From Gordonia pseudamarae (GTDB taxonomy: Bacteria > Actinomycetota > Actinomycetes > Mycobacteriales > Mycobacteriaceae), in assembly GCF_025273675.1 (NCBI RefSeq), contig NZ_CP045809.1:1178001-1242000 (forward strand): a stretch of 64,000 nt of DNA, in the 5' to 3' direction. Below the pieces are notes generated by a model that saw nothing but the letters and a program-made list of their open reading frames with translations, was not told the origin of the DNA and did not search any database. The translations under genes were made by a program, and so were the position numbers. This document shows positions 34,815 to 42,984 of the stretch, piece after piece (positions within the stretch are counted from its first letter, which is position 1; every line of letters begins with the position of its first letter).

Positions 34815-36131
34815 GTGTCCGCTGAAACAGTCCCAGCCGACCAGGCAACCGACACGGCCTCCATCACTTATCCAGGTGGACAGCTGCAACTCCCGATCCT
34901 CAAGGCGGCCGAGGGCAGCGATTCGATCGCGCTCGGCAAGTTGCTTTCCGAGACGGGACTGACAACTTTCGACGGCGGTTTCGTCAACACGGCGTCCACC
35001 AAGTCGGCCATCACCTATATCGACGGCGACGCGGGCATCCTGCGCTACCGCGGTATCCCGATCGACCAGTTGGCCGAGAAATCGACATTCATCGAGGTCA
35101 GCTATCTGCTGATCTATGGCGAGCTGCCCACGCCCGCCCAGCTCGATGACTTCACCACCAAGATCCAGCGGCACACCCTGCTGCACGAGGATCTCAAGCG
35201 GTTCTTCGACGGCTTCCCGCGTAACGCGCATCCGATGCCGGTGCTCTCCAGTGCGGTCAACGCGCTCAGCGCCTACTACCAGGATTCGCTGGACCCGAAG
35301 GATCCCGAGCAGGTCGAACTGTCGACGATCCGGTTGCTGGCCAAGCTGCCGACCATCGCGGCCTACGCGCACAAGAAGTCGGCCGGCCAGCCGTTCCTGT
35401 ACCCCGACAACTCGCTGTCGCTGGTGGAGAACTTCCTGCGCATGACATTCGGTTTCCCGGCCGAACCATACGAGGTCGATCCCAAGGTCGCCCAGGCACT
35501 CGATATGCTGTTCATCCTGCACGCCGACCACGAACAAAACTGTTCGACCTCCACGGTCCGGCTCGTCGGTTCCTCGCAGGCCAACCTGTTCACCTCTATC
35601 TCCGGTGGCATCAATGCGCTGTGGGGTCCGCTGCACGGCGGCGCCAACCAGGCGGTGCTGGAGATGCTGGAGGACATCAAGCGGTCCGGTGGCGACACCA
35701 AGGCCTTCATGAACAAGGTCAAGAACAAAGAAGACGGCGTGAAGCTGATGGGCTTCGGGCACCGGGTGTACAAGAACTACGACCCGCGCGCCGCGATCGT
35801 CAAGAAGACCGCCGACACCATTCTCCAATCCCTCGGCGTGCAGGACGACCTGCTCGACATCGCCAAGGGCCTGGAAGAGGTCGCGTTGAGCGACGACTAC
35901 TTCATCTCGCGCAAGCTGTACCCGAACGTCGATTTCTACACCGGTGTCATCTACCGGGCGATGGGCTTCCCGACCCGGATGTTCACCGTGCTCTTCGCGC
36001 TCGGCCGGCTGCCCGGCTGGATCGCGCACTGGCGCGAGATGCACGAGGACCCGACCACCAAGATCGGACGTCCGCGACAGTTGTACACCGGTTACACCGA
36101 ACGCGACTACGTAGACCTCAGCGCCCGCTAG
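34815..36131 (+). CDS. gltA: Citrate synthase (GltA type)
   Basis: Primary citrate synthase of the TCA cycle, 438 residues, hexameric type. Catalytic regions are HADHEQNCSTSTVRLVGSSQ (His), NALWGPLHGGANQAVLEML (His), LMGFGHRVYKNYDPRA (His/Arg) and YPNVDFYTGVIYRAMGFPT (Asp). The GTG start at 34815 has the strong ribosome binding site AAGAAGGGGA 4 nt upstream; the longer open frame to 34725 is not used. An 11-bp terminator hairpin follows. M. tuberculosis gltA2 occupies the same region. Confidence 0.97.
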   Translation: MSAETVPADQATDTASITYPGGQLQLPILKAAEGSDSIALGKLLSETGLTTFDGGFVNTASTKSAITYIDGDAGILRYRGIPIDQLAEKSTFIEVSYLLIYGELPTPAQLDDFTTKIQRHTLLHEDLKRFFDGFPRNAHPMPVLSSAVNALSAYYQDSLDPKDPEQVELSTIRLLAKLPTIAAYAHKKSAGQPFLYPDNSLSLVENFLRMTFGFPAEPYEVDPKVAQALDMLFILHADHEQNCSTSTVRLVGSSQANLFTSISGGINALWGPLHGGANQAVLEMLEDIKRSGGDTKAFMNKVKNKEDGVKLMGFGHRVYKNYDPRAAIVKKTADTILQSLGVQDDLLDIAKGLEEVALSDDYFISRKLYPNVDFYTGVIYRAMGFPTRMFTVLFALGRLPGWIAHWREMHEDPTTKIGRPRQLYTGYTERDYVDLSAR

Positions 36132-36139
36132 TCCCACGA

Positions 36140-36172
36140 CACCACGCGCCACCTCCGGCGCGTGGTGTTTTC
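36140..36172 (+). terminator. Rho-independent terminator of gltA
   Basis: Perfect 11-bp stem CACCACGCGCC / GGCGCGTGGTG (36140-36150 and 36157-36167) with a 6-nt loop followed by TTTTC, 8 bp after the gltA stop. Confidence 0.9.
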
Positions 36173-36226
36173 GCTGTACGGCCGGTGTGTTTTCCGGCCG
36201 GACAACGCAACTCAAAGGAGAGTTCC

Positions 36227-36586
36227 ATGAGCAAACCCGTCGTCGAGTTTCCCGAAGGCCCGGCCCCGGTCGAACTGCAGATCGTCGATCTGGTGGTCGG
36301 CGAGGGCGACGAGGCCAAGCCCGGCGGTGTCGTCGACGTCCATTACGTGGGTGTCGAGTACGAGACCGGCGAGGAGTTCGATTCGTCGTGGGATCGTGGC
36401 CAGTCGGCGAATTTCCCGCTGCCCCGGCTGATTCCGGGCTGGCAGGAAGGCATCCCCGGCATGAAGGTGGGCGGCCGTCGCCGGCTCACCGTGCCGCCGG
36501 CCCTGGCGTACGGTCCGGCGGGCGCCGGGCACCGGCTCTCGGGCAAGACGCTGATCTTTGTGATCGACCTGCTCGGCGTCGGCTGA
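36227..36586 (+). CDS. FKBP-type peptidyl-prolyl isomerase
   Basis: Cytosolic FK506-binding-type prolyl isomerase of 119 residues, a single FKBP domain. Key residues are VDVHYVGVEYETGEEFDSSWDRG, FPLPRLIPGWQEGIPGMKVGGRRRLTVPPALAYG and FVIDLLGVG. ATG at 36227 has an AAAGGAG ribosome binding site and is far better than the long overlapping frame that runs back into gltA. It aids protein folding. A terminator hairpin follows. Confidence 0.94.
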   Translation: MSKPVVEFPEGPAPVELQIVDLVVGEGDEAKPGGVVDVHYVGVEYETGEEFDSSWDRGQSANFPLPRLIPGWQEGIPGMKVGGRRRLTVPPALAYGPAGAGHRLSGKTLIFVIDLLGVG

Positions 36587-36606
36587 TCGGTCGCCGTCAC
36601 AGTCGT

Positions 36607-36641
36607 CGAGGGTCCGTGCGTGTGATGCGCACGGACCCTCG
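36607..36641. terminator. Bidirectional terminator-like hairpin
   Basis: Perfect 14-bp stem: CGAGGGTCCGTGCG (36607-36620) and CGCACGGACCCTCG (36628-36641) with a 7-nt loop, between the FKBP gene and the convergent oxidoreductase gene. Confidence 0.8.
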
Positions 36642-36718
36642 TCGTTCTGGGGCCCGGTGTAGTTCGGGGGACCCGGTGTTGTTCGTGCCGGTTCTCGCTT
36701 TCGGCCGGTCCGGTCGGG

Positions 36719-37825
36719 TCAGTTGCCGAGCAGATCCGCGACGTGAGCGGCGGCGGCCCGGCCGGCCCGGTTGGCGCCGATCGTCGAGGCGGACGGGCCG
36801 TAGCCGAGCAACTGCACATACGGATCGTCGGCGACGACCGTCGCCAGCCGCCCGGTCATCGTGATACCACCGCCGGGCGCCCGCAGCCGCAGGGGCGCGA
36901 GGTGATCGAGGGAGCTGCGGAATCCGGTGTTCCAGAAGATGGTGTCGACGGCCAGTTCCTCGTCGGGACCGTCCCCGCAGGCCCACAACACGCCTGTGTC
37001 GGTGATGGCGGTGAACATCGGCCGCCACGCCAGGATGCCGTCGGCGCGCGCGGCGGTGATCGACGGCGTGTTGCGCAGCCCGGTCACCGACACCACGGAG
37101 GTGGGTGGCAGTCCGGCGCGTACCCGTTGCTCCACCCTGGCCACGGCCGCACGGCCCTGGTCGGGGGTGAACGGCCCGTCGGTGAACGTCGGTTCGCGCC
37201 GTGAGCACCAGAACGTCCGGACACCGGGCGCATTGCGGGCGATCTCGATCAGCAACTGGATGGCCGAGATGCCTGCGCCCACCACGAGCACCCGCCGACC
37301 GGCGAACTCCTCGGGTCGCCGATAGTCGTGGGTGTGTAGTTGCCGTCCGCGAAAGGTGTCGATGCCGCTGATGTACGGCACGAACGGCCGATCCCAGGTT
37401 CCGGAGGCGTTGATGATCGTCGCCGCGGTCATGGTGGTGCCGTCGGCCGTCGTGATGCGGTAGCGGGGGCCCGAGGGGTCGCGATGGACCGCCCGGACCC
37501 CGACCGGTCGCCGGACGTGAAGCCCGAACCGGCTCTCGTAGTCGCCGAAGTATCTCGGGACCGAGCTCGCGGCGGGCAATTCGTCGCAGTCGGTGCCCAG
37601 GGCCTCCTGCAACCCGTACCCGGGGAGATCGTGTACCCGGTTGGCGGCCGCCAGAGTCAATGTGGGCCAGCGGAACTGCCACGCGCCGCCGGGTTCGGGG
37701 GCTTGGTCGAGCAGTTGGTAGTCTCCGCCGAGGCCGGTTCGGTGCAGGAAGTAGGCGGCCGACAACCCGGCCTGGCCACCACCGATGACCAGCACATCGG
37801 TGTGCTCGATCCTGTCGATACTCAT
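36719..37825 (-). CDS. FAD/NAD(P)-binding flavoprotein monooxygenase-like oxidoreductase (Rv0897c-like)
   Basis: Protein of 368 residues. The N-terminal FAD-binding Rossmann motif is VLVIGGGQAGLSAAYFLHRTG, and a second NAD(P)-binding motif is RVLVVGAGISAIQLLIEIAR near residue 170. IINASGTWDRPFVPYISG is typical of flavin-containing monooxygenases, and the TIFWNTGFRSSL/GANRAGRAAA segment completes the FAD fold. ATG at 37825 is chosen. The longer open frame to 38647 is antisense to the hydratase gene and is rejected. The substrate is unknown. Confidence 0.9.
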   Translation of the reverse strand: MSIDRIEHTDVLVIGGGQAGLSAAYFLHRTGLGGDYQLLDQAPEPGGAWQFRWPTLTLAAANRVHDLPGYGLQEALGTDCDELPAASSVPRYFGDYESRFGLHVRRPVGVRAVHRDPSGPRYRITTADGTTMTAATIINASGTWDRPFVPYISGIDTFRGRQLHTHDYRRPEEFAGRRVLVVGAGISAIQLLIEIARNAPGVRTFWCSRREPTFTDGPFTPDQGRAAVARVEQRVRAGLPPTSVVSVTGLRNTPSITAARADGILAWRPMFTAITDTGVLWACGDGPDEELAVDTIFWNTGFRSSLDHLAPLRLRAPGGGITMTGRLATVVADDPYVQLLGYGPSASTIGANRAGRAAAAHVADLLGN

Positions 37826-37891
37826 CCTCACCTGTGTACCCGACGCGACGTCGCCCGGCATGGTCGGCACCCTTCTCGGTAGGCTGCGTGC

Positions 37892-38620
37892 ATGATTCGT
37901 AGCAGCCGGACAGATGCCGTGGTGACCATCGAACTCAACCGTGCGGACAAGCGCAACGCGCTCAACGCGGACATGCTGTCGGGACTGTCCGAGGCGTTCG
38001 GTGAGGCGGTCGACGGCGGGGCGCGCGCCATCGTGCTCGCCGGTCGCGGCCCGGTGTTCAGCGCGGGTGCCGATCTGTCCGGACCGGTCTATGATCTGGG
38101 TTTCCTCGACAGCCTGATGGCATTGATGGAGAAGATCGAATCGGTGCCGGTGCCGGTGCTCGCGGCGGTCAACGGGGCGGCCATCGGCGCGGGACTGCAG
38201 TTGGCGATGGCCGCCGATCTGCGTGTCCTCACATCCGGCACCCAGGTGGCCATTCCCGCGGCCAAGCTCGGTGTGGCCGTGGATGAGTGGACAATCCGCC
38301 GGCTGGTCACGCTGGTGGGTGCCGGGCAGGCCCGCAACATCCTGCTGGGTTGTGAAACCCTGTCCGCCGAGCGTGGTCTGGAACTGGGCTTCACCAACCG
38401 CATCGGCGATCTGGCCGCCGCGCAGGCGTGGGCGGCGGAGATCTCGGAACTGGCCCCGCTCACCCTTGCGCACTACAAGCTGGTGCTCAACGCCGAGGCC
38501 CGCGAGGAGCCCGCCCCCGAACGCATCGCCGCGATGCAGCGGTGCTGGACCAGTGAGGACATGAAGGAGGCGCGGGCGGCCCGTGCCGCCAAGCGAAAGC
38601 CGGTCTTCCACGGGCGGTAG
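37892..38620 (+). CDS. Enoyl-CoA hydratase/isomerase family protein, EchA6-like
   Basis: Crotonase-fold protein of 242 residues with high similarity to mycobacterial EchA6 (Rv0905): VTIELNRADKRNALNADML, GPVFSAGADLSG, GAAIGAGLQLAMAADLRV and AAQAWAAEISELAPLTLAHYKLVLN. The usual catalytic Glu positions seem not to be conserved, in line with EchA6, which lacks hydratase activity and instead binds long acyl-CoA substrates for mycolic acid synthesis. Assignment is by similarity and synteny; a catalytic hydratase cannot be excluded. Confidence 0.88.
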   Translation: MIRSSRTDAVVTIELNRADKRNALNADMLSGLSEAFGEAVDGGARAIVLAGRGPVFSAGADLSGPVYDLGFLDSLMALMEKIESVPVPVLAAVNGAAIGAGLQLAMAADLRVLTSGTQVAIPAAKLGVAVDEWTIRRLVTLVGAGQARNILLGCETLSAERGLELGFTNRIGDLAAAQAWAAEISELAPLTLAHYKLVLNAEAREEPAPERIAAMQRCWTSEDMKEARAARAAKRKPVFHGR

Positions 38621-38855
38621 GCCCGGTACCGGTCGAGGGTGACCCACGTCTCGCTACTTGCTGATATGGATTGATTGTCAAGTCGCCGAAAGCTATTCAC
38701 TATCGTGCCGTTCACGTATGCGGTGCCGAATAAGATCGTTCGCCTTGGTACGGATGGGGTTTGTTCGGCTAGGCTGTCCAGGGTGTCTGACACATGATCA
38801 GACGACGGCGGGATCTATGCGGCGTGAATTGGCTTGGTGGGGGAGCGCACTCGAC
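38621..38855. other. AT-enriched intergenic region upstream of SBP-VWA paralog A
   Basis: The 38650-38770 stretch has noticeably lower GC than its surroundings (for example GCTGATATGGATTGATTGTC). It carries no gene and probably holds the promoter of the paralog A gene. No palindrome of regulatory type was identified. Confidence 0.5.
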
Positions 38856-40481
38856 ATGGCACGGCATATCAACGCGGGCGGCGGCACGGCTGCCGGATTC
38901 GGGCGGTTGCGTGCCCGGCGACGGGGCAGGGCGCTGATCGGGGTGGCACTGGTGGCCGTGCTGATCGGCGGTGTGCTGGTGTACCGTCACCTTGCCGACG
39001 GTTGCGGCGGTGAACGGACACAGATCTCGGTGATGACCGATGCCGCGGTGGCCGAGCCGCTGGGGCCGATCGCGGCGGCGGCATCGAAGAACTCCTGCTT
39101 CGACTACCGCATCGCCGCGGTCGCCAATGTCGACGTTCCGGGCAGGTTGAGTGCGCGCGACACCTCCGTGGACCTGTGGCTGGCGGATTCGCAGACCCGG
39201 GCCCGCCGGGTCACCGAACAGGTGCGCATCAAGACCGATCTGGTGGCGCCCTCGGTGGCCAGTTCGCCGGTGGTGGTGGTGGGCAGCATGCTGGGCAGTC
39301 CGAAGAGCTGGGTCGAGGTGATGAGCATGCCGAAACTACAGGTCGGCAATCCGATCGATACGTCGACGGGAGAAGCTCCGATCATCGGCGGGGTGGCATC
39401 GCTCGCGGCCGGAAAGATCTCGCAGTCCACATTCGTCCAGGCGATGACGATGATGGCGACGCAGCGACACAGCGTCGCGGTCGGCAAGGACAGCGACGAC
39501 GCCCGGTTCGCGCTCGCCAACACCTCCGACGTCCCCACCGTGGCCAGCGAACAGCAGTACCTGTCGTTCCTGCGCGGCAATCCCGGTTCGAGACTGATGG
39601 CCAAGGTTCCCGCCGAGGGCACGGTGATGCTGACCTACCCGCTGGTCAACACCGCTCAGCAGGCCCGCCGCGACCTCGCGGCCCGGGCGGGGCGGCGTCT
39701 GGTCGAGTCGGCCGAGTCCATTAGCGGCCGTAAAATCCTCAACGAGAAGGGTTTCCGTTCCGCGGACGGTACCGGGATCGGTTCGGCGGTCACGGTGCTC
39801 ACGTTCGACGACACCGCCGTGATCGACAAGGCATTGCAGAACTGGCAGATCTTCGCCATTCCGACGCGGATGCTCGAGGTGCTCGACACATCGGGTTCGA
39901 TGCGGACACGCACCGGAGGCGCCTCACGTGCGGAGTTGGTGGCCGAGGCGACCGTCGGGGGTCTGGAGCTGCTCGGCAACAGTGCGAAGGTCGGATTGTG
40001 GATCTTCGGCATCAACAAGGGCGGCAAGGGCAAGGACTGGAAAGAGGTCGCCCCGATCAGGCGCCTCGACGACAGGTCCGCAGGTTCCCGTCACCGGGCA
40101 CGCCTGGCCGCGTTGATCCGAAAGGCGATGTCCGACAAACTCGGCGGTGGCACCGGGCTGTACGACACCACGCTCGCCGCCTACAAGCGGATGGTGGACA
40201 CCTACGATCCGACCACCACCAACACCGTCGCCATCGTCACCGACGGCAAGAACGAGGACGCCGACAGCATCACCCTTGACGAACTCCTCAGTCAGCTCGC
40301 CTCCCTACAGGACCCGGGTCGGCCGGTGCGGATCGTCGCCATCGGGGTGTCCGATGAGGCCGACGAGTCGGCGCTCAGGAAGATCGGCGAGGTCACCGGC
40401 GGAACCAGCTACATCGCCCGCGAGCCCAAGGACATCAAGGGCATCTTCACCACAGAGGTGTCCAAGCTCGTGCAGGACTGA
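38856..40481 (+). CDS. SBP-VWA membrane protein, paralog A
   Basis: Protein of 541 residues, one of four paralogs in this window. One membrane segment (about residues 28-46) follows a basic N-terminus. A ~280-residue substrate-binding-like domain comes next, with a probable disulfide (GCGGERTQ..NSCFDY), the DLWLADSQTRARRV segment, GEAPIIGGV and SEQQYLSFLRGN. A VWA domain follows with a complete MIDAS: DTSGSM (Asp344), GGGTGLYDTTLAAY (metal Thr) and TDGKNEDADS (Asp). ATG 38856 gives MARH, which matches MGRH and MVRH starts in paralogs B and D; an earlier ATG at 38817 is possible. Function is unknown; the domain order suggests an extracytoplasmic ligand- or metal-dependent adhesion role. It lacks neighbours of the same type. 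Confidence 0.85.
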   Translation: MARHINAGGGTAAGFGRLRARRRGRALIGVALVAVLIGGVLVYRHLADGCGGERTQISVMTDAAVAEPLGPIAAAASKNSCFDYRIAAVANVDVPGRLSARDTSVDLWLADSQTRARRVTEQVRIKTDLVAPSVASSPVVVVGSMLGSPKSWVEVMSMPKLQVGNPIDTSTGEAPIIGGVASLAAGKISQSTFVQAMTMMATQRHSVAVGKDSDDARFALANTSDVPTVASEQQYLSFLRGNPGSRLMAKVPAEGTVMLTYPLVNTAQQARRDLAARAGRRLVESAESISGRKILNEKGFRSADGTGIGSAVTVLTFDDTAVIDKALQNWQIFAIPTRMLEVLDTSGSMRTRTGGASRAELVAEATVGGLELLGNSAKVGLWIFGINKGGKGKDWKEVAPIRRLDDRSAGSRHRARLAALIRKAMSDKLGGGTGLYDTTLAAYKRMVDTYDPTTTNTVAIVTDGKNEDADSITLDELLSQLASLQDPGRPVRIVAIGVSDEADESALRKIGEVTGGTSYIAREPKDIKGIFTTEVSKLVQD

Positions 40482-40516
40482 CTCGGTCAGGATCGAGGGG
40501 GCGGCGCCCCGGTGGA

Positions 40517-41593
40517 TCAGCGCCGGTGGATCGCGCCCGACATCGAATGCAGCGGCCGGCCGGTGGCGTGGGTGCGCTCGGCGATGATCTGCGCGGCGAT
40601 CGACACCGCGGCCTCTGCGGGGGTGTGGCCACCGAGATCAAGACCGACGGGTGAGCGCAGCGGAGCCAGTTCGGCATCGGTGAGTCCGGCCGCCCGCAGC
40701 CGCCGCAACCGGTCGTCGTGGGTGCGTCGCGACCCGAGCGCCCCGACGAAGCCCAGCGGGGTCCGGGCCCGCAGCGCGACGGTCAGCGCGGGTACGTCGA
40801 ACTTGGTGTCGTGCGTCATGACGCACACCGCGCACGACGCACCGACGGTGCCCGCATCGATCTCCCGGCGCAGATAGCGGTCGGGCCAGTCCACCACCAC
40901 CTCGTCGGCCGCCGGGAAGCGGGCGGCGGTGGCGAACACCGGGCGGGCGTCGACGACGATCACCCGCATCCCGAGCTGGGCGCCCAGGACCGTGAGCTCG
41001 CGAACGAAATCGTTGGCGCCCACCAGGATCAGCCGACGGGGTGGGGCGAAGACCTGCACCAGGGCGCGGGGCCGGACGGCGTCCTCACAGCCGTCGCCGC
41101 CGACGATCCCGGACCGCCCGGCCGACAGCAGATCGTCGATGTCACGGTCCAGGGCCCGCCACCCGTCCGAGGCGCCGGGATCACGCAGACTCCAGTGCGG
41201 TGTTCCCGACAGCGACGCGGTCAGGGCGACCGGGGCACCGGCGCGGATCCGTTCGCGCAGATCGCGCAGCAACGGCAGCCGGTCCGGGTTGACCCGCTCG
41301 ACGAACACCCCGATGGTGCCGCCACACACCAGGCCCACCCCGAAACCGCCGGAGTCATCGACGCCGAACTCCTCGAACATCGCCTCGCCGGTGCGCAGGA
41401 CCTGACCGGCGGATTCGACGACGGCGGCATCCACGCATCCCGACGACAACGATCCGATCACCGCACCCGAGGGGCCGACCAGCACCGCGGCACCCACGGC
41501 GCTCGGTACCGAACCCGTCGCGGACGCGATCCGCGCCAGCGCGACCGGGCCGACGGACAGGCCGGTGATGAGCTGGTCGAGCACGGTACGCAT
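40517..41593 (-). CDS. XdhC-family protein (orphan)
   Basis: Protein of 358 residues. The N-terminal XdhC domain has the conserved SSGCVDAAVVESAGQVLRTGEA block and LVCGGTIGVFVE. The C-terminal Rossmann domain carries RLILVGANDFVRELTVLGAQLGMRVIVVDARP. GFVGALGSRRTHDDRLRRLRAAGL is also typical. XdhC proteins bind molybdenum cofactor, sulfurate it and insert it into xanthine dehydrogenase-type enzymes. No xdhA/xdhB or coxL gene is present in the window, so the client enzyme is elsewhere. ATG at 41593 is chosen. Moco genes lie about 30 kb away. Confidence 0.9.
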   Translation of the reverse strand: MRTVLDQLITGLSVGPVALARIASATGSVPSAVGAAVLVGPSGAVIGSLSSGCVDAAVVESAGQVLRTGEAMFEEFGVDDSGGFGVGLVCGGTIGVFVERVNPDRLPLLRDLRERIRAGAPVALTASLSGTPHWSLRDPGASDGWRALDRDIDDLLSAGRSGIVGGDGCEDAVRPRALVQVFAPPRRLILVGANDFVRELTVLGAQLGMRVIVVDARPVFATAARFPAADEVVVDWPDRYLRREIDAGTVGASCAVCVMTHDTKFDVPALTVALRARTPLGFVGALGSRRTHDDRLRRLRAAGLTDAELAPLRSPVGLDLGGHTPAEAAVSIAAQIIAERTHATGRPLHSMSGAIHRR

Positions 41594-41670
41594 TGCACCA
41601 TTGTCGCCCCGGTGCACCGATCGCGCACTCCGTCACCCGCCCCGTCCGGGATGCTCCGGTGGGCCGTCGG

Positions 41671-42984
41671 TCAGCCCAGCACCCGCCGGAGATACTGGTT
41701 GGCGAAGACCCGGTCGGGGTCGTAGCGGTCGCGGATGGTGCCGAACTCGGCGAAACCGGGATAGGACCGGGCCAGGTGACCGGCGTCGCGGGTATGGAGC
41801 TTGCCCCAGTGCGGGCGGCCGTCATAGGAGACCATGATGGCCTCGAACGCGGCGAAGTAGGCGGCCGAGTCGGCCGGGTCGTCGCGGTGGTAGCGGTGCA
41901 CGGCGATATAGCCGCTGTCGCGGCCCGAGGCGGTCGACAAGAGCAGGTCGTCGGCACCTGCGGCCCGGACCTCGATCGGAAAGCTGACCCGGAAGCCCTT
42001 GCGGTCCACCATGTTCCTGATGTCCCGCAGGGCCTCGGGCACCGCCTCCAGCGGAATCGCGAACTCCGATTCGCCGAATCGCACGTTGCGTGCGGAGGTG
42101 AATACGCCGGTCGAGACATCGGTGAAGGTGCGGGCCGACAGTGCCCGCGAGCTCACCTGGTTGATCGGGCGCACCAGGCGCGGGGCCTTGGCGCCCACCT
42201 CGCACAGTACACCGAACAACTTGTTGCTCAGCAGCTCGTCGTCGATGTACCGGCGAACCCTGCCGGGGCCGGTGGCGGCGGTGTTCGCCGGCAGTCGGGT
42301 GTTGGTCTTGGTCAGTGTCCGGCTGGTGTGCGGAAACCAGTAGAACTCGTAGTGGTCCTGTGCGGCGACCTCATCAAGAAACGAGTCGAAGGTCTCGTCG
42401 GCATCCCGGGGGCGCTCGTCGGCGCGCAGGCAGAAAGCGTCGGCGCATTGCACCGTGACCTCGACGAGTACACCGAGTGCGCCGAGGCCGAGGGCCACCG
42501 CCCGCAGGTCGTCGCCGGCGGTGACGGTGGTGATCTCACCGGTGCCGGTGACGAGGGTGGCGCCGACGATCTGGGTGGCGATGCCGCCGAACCGCAATCC
42601 GGTGCCGTGGGTTCCGGTGGAGATGGCCCCGGATATGGTCTGCCGGTCGATGTCTCCGAGGTTGACCATCGCCAATCCGTGCGGCGCAAGCAGTTCGGGG
42701 ATCTCGTGGAGGCGGGTACCCGCGTACAGGGTGACCTGCTTGCGTTCGGTGTCCACGGCCGACAGTCCGCGCAGGTTGCTCAGGTCCAGCCGGATGTCGT
42801 CGGTGGCGGCGATGGCGGTGAAGCTGTGCCCGGCGCCGATCGGCTTCACGGTGGTGCCTGATTCCCTTGCCCGTGTGATGATCTGGGCGATCTGCCGAGC
42901 ATCGGACGGGGATTCGGTGCGGCTCGGGGCACACGAGACGGTGCGGCCCCAGTTGTGCCAACGGTGCCCGGTGGACTGATTCAC
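41671..42984 (-). CDS. D-arabinono-1,4-lactone oxidase / sugar-lactone oxidase family (FAD)
   Basis: Vanillyl-alcohol oxidase superfamily flavoprotein of 437 residues. The PP-type FAD-binding domain is visible at VKPIGAGHSFTAIAATDDIRLDLSNLRGLSAVD, NLGDIDRQTISGAISTGTHGTG and GLGALGVLVEVTVQC. The C-terminal ALO domain includes HWGKLH and the terminal DRYDPDRVFANQYLRRVLG. It oxidises a sugar lactone or alcohol, donor unknown. GTG 42984 overlaps the aldolase stop (GTGA). The operon with a PLP enzyme and a TetR regulator implies a dedicated catabolic step. Confidence 0.9.
   Translation of the reverse strand: MNQSTGHRWHNWGRTVSCAPSRTESPSDARQIAQIITRARESGTTVKPIGAGHSFTAIAATDDIRLDLSNLRGLSAVDTERKQVTLYAGTRLHEIPELLAPHGLAMVNLGDIDRQTISGAISTGTHGTGLRFGGIATQIVGATLVTGTGEITTVTAGDDLRAVALGLGALGVLVEVTVQCADAFCLRADERPRDADETFDSFLDEVAAQDHYEFYWFPHTSRTLTKTNTRLPANTAATGPGRVRRYIDDELLSNKLFGVLCEVGAKAPRLVRPINQVSSRALSARTFTDVSTGVFTSARNVRFGESEFAIPLEAVPEALRDIRNMVDRKGFRVSFPIEVRAAGADDLLLSTASGRDSGYIAVHRYHRDDPADSAAYFAAFEAIMVSYDGRPHWGKLHTRDAGHLARSYPGFAEFGTIRDRYDPDRVFANQYLRRVLG

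Noticed and set aside
36719..38647. Extended 642-residue version of the flavoprotein oxidoreductase
   Set aside because: The N-terminal half is antisense to the EchA6-like gene; the FAD motif begins at MSIDRIEHTDVLVIGGG, so the start is at 37825.
38641..38770. tRNA gene in the AT-richer gap
   Set aside because: No cloverleaf with a T-arm GTTCRA motif and acceptor pairing could be drawn by eye.
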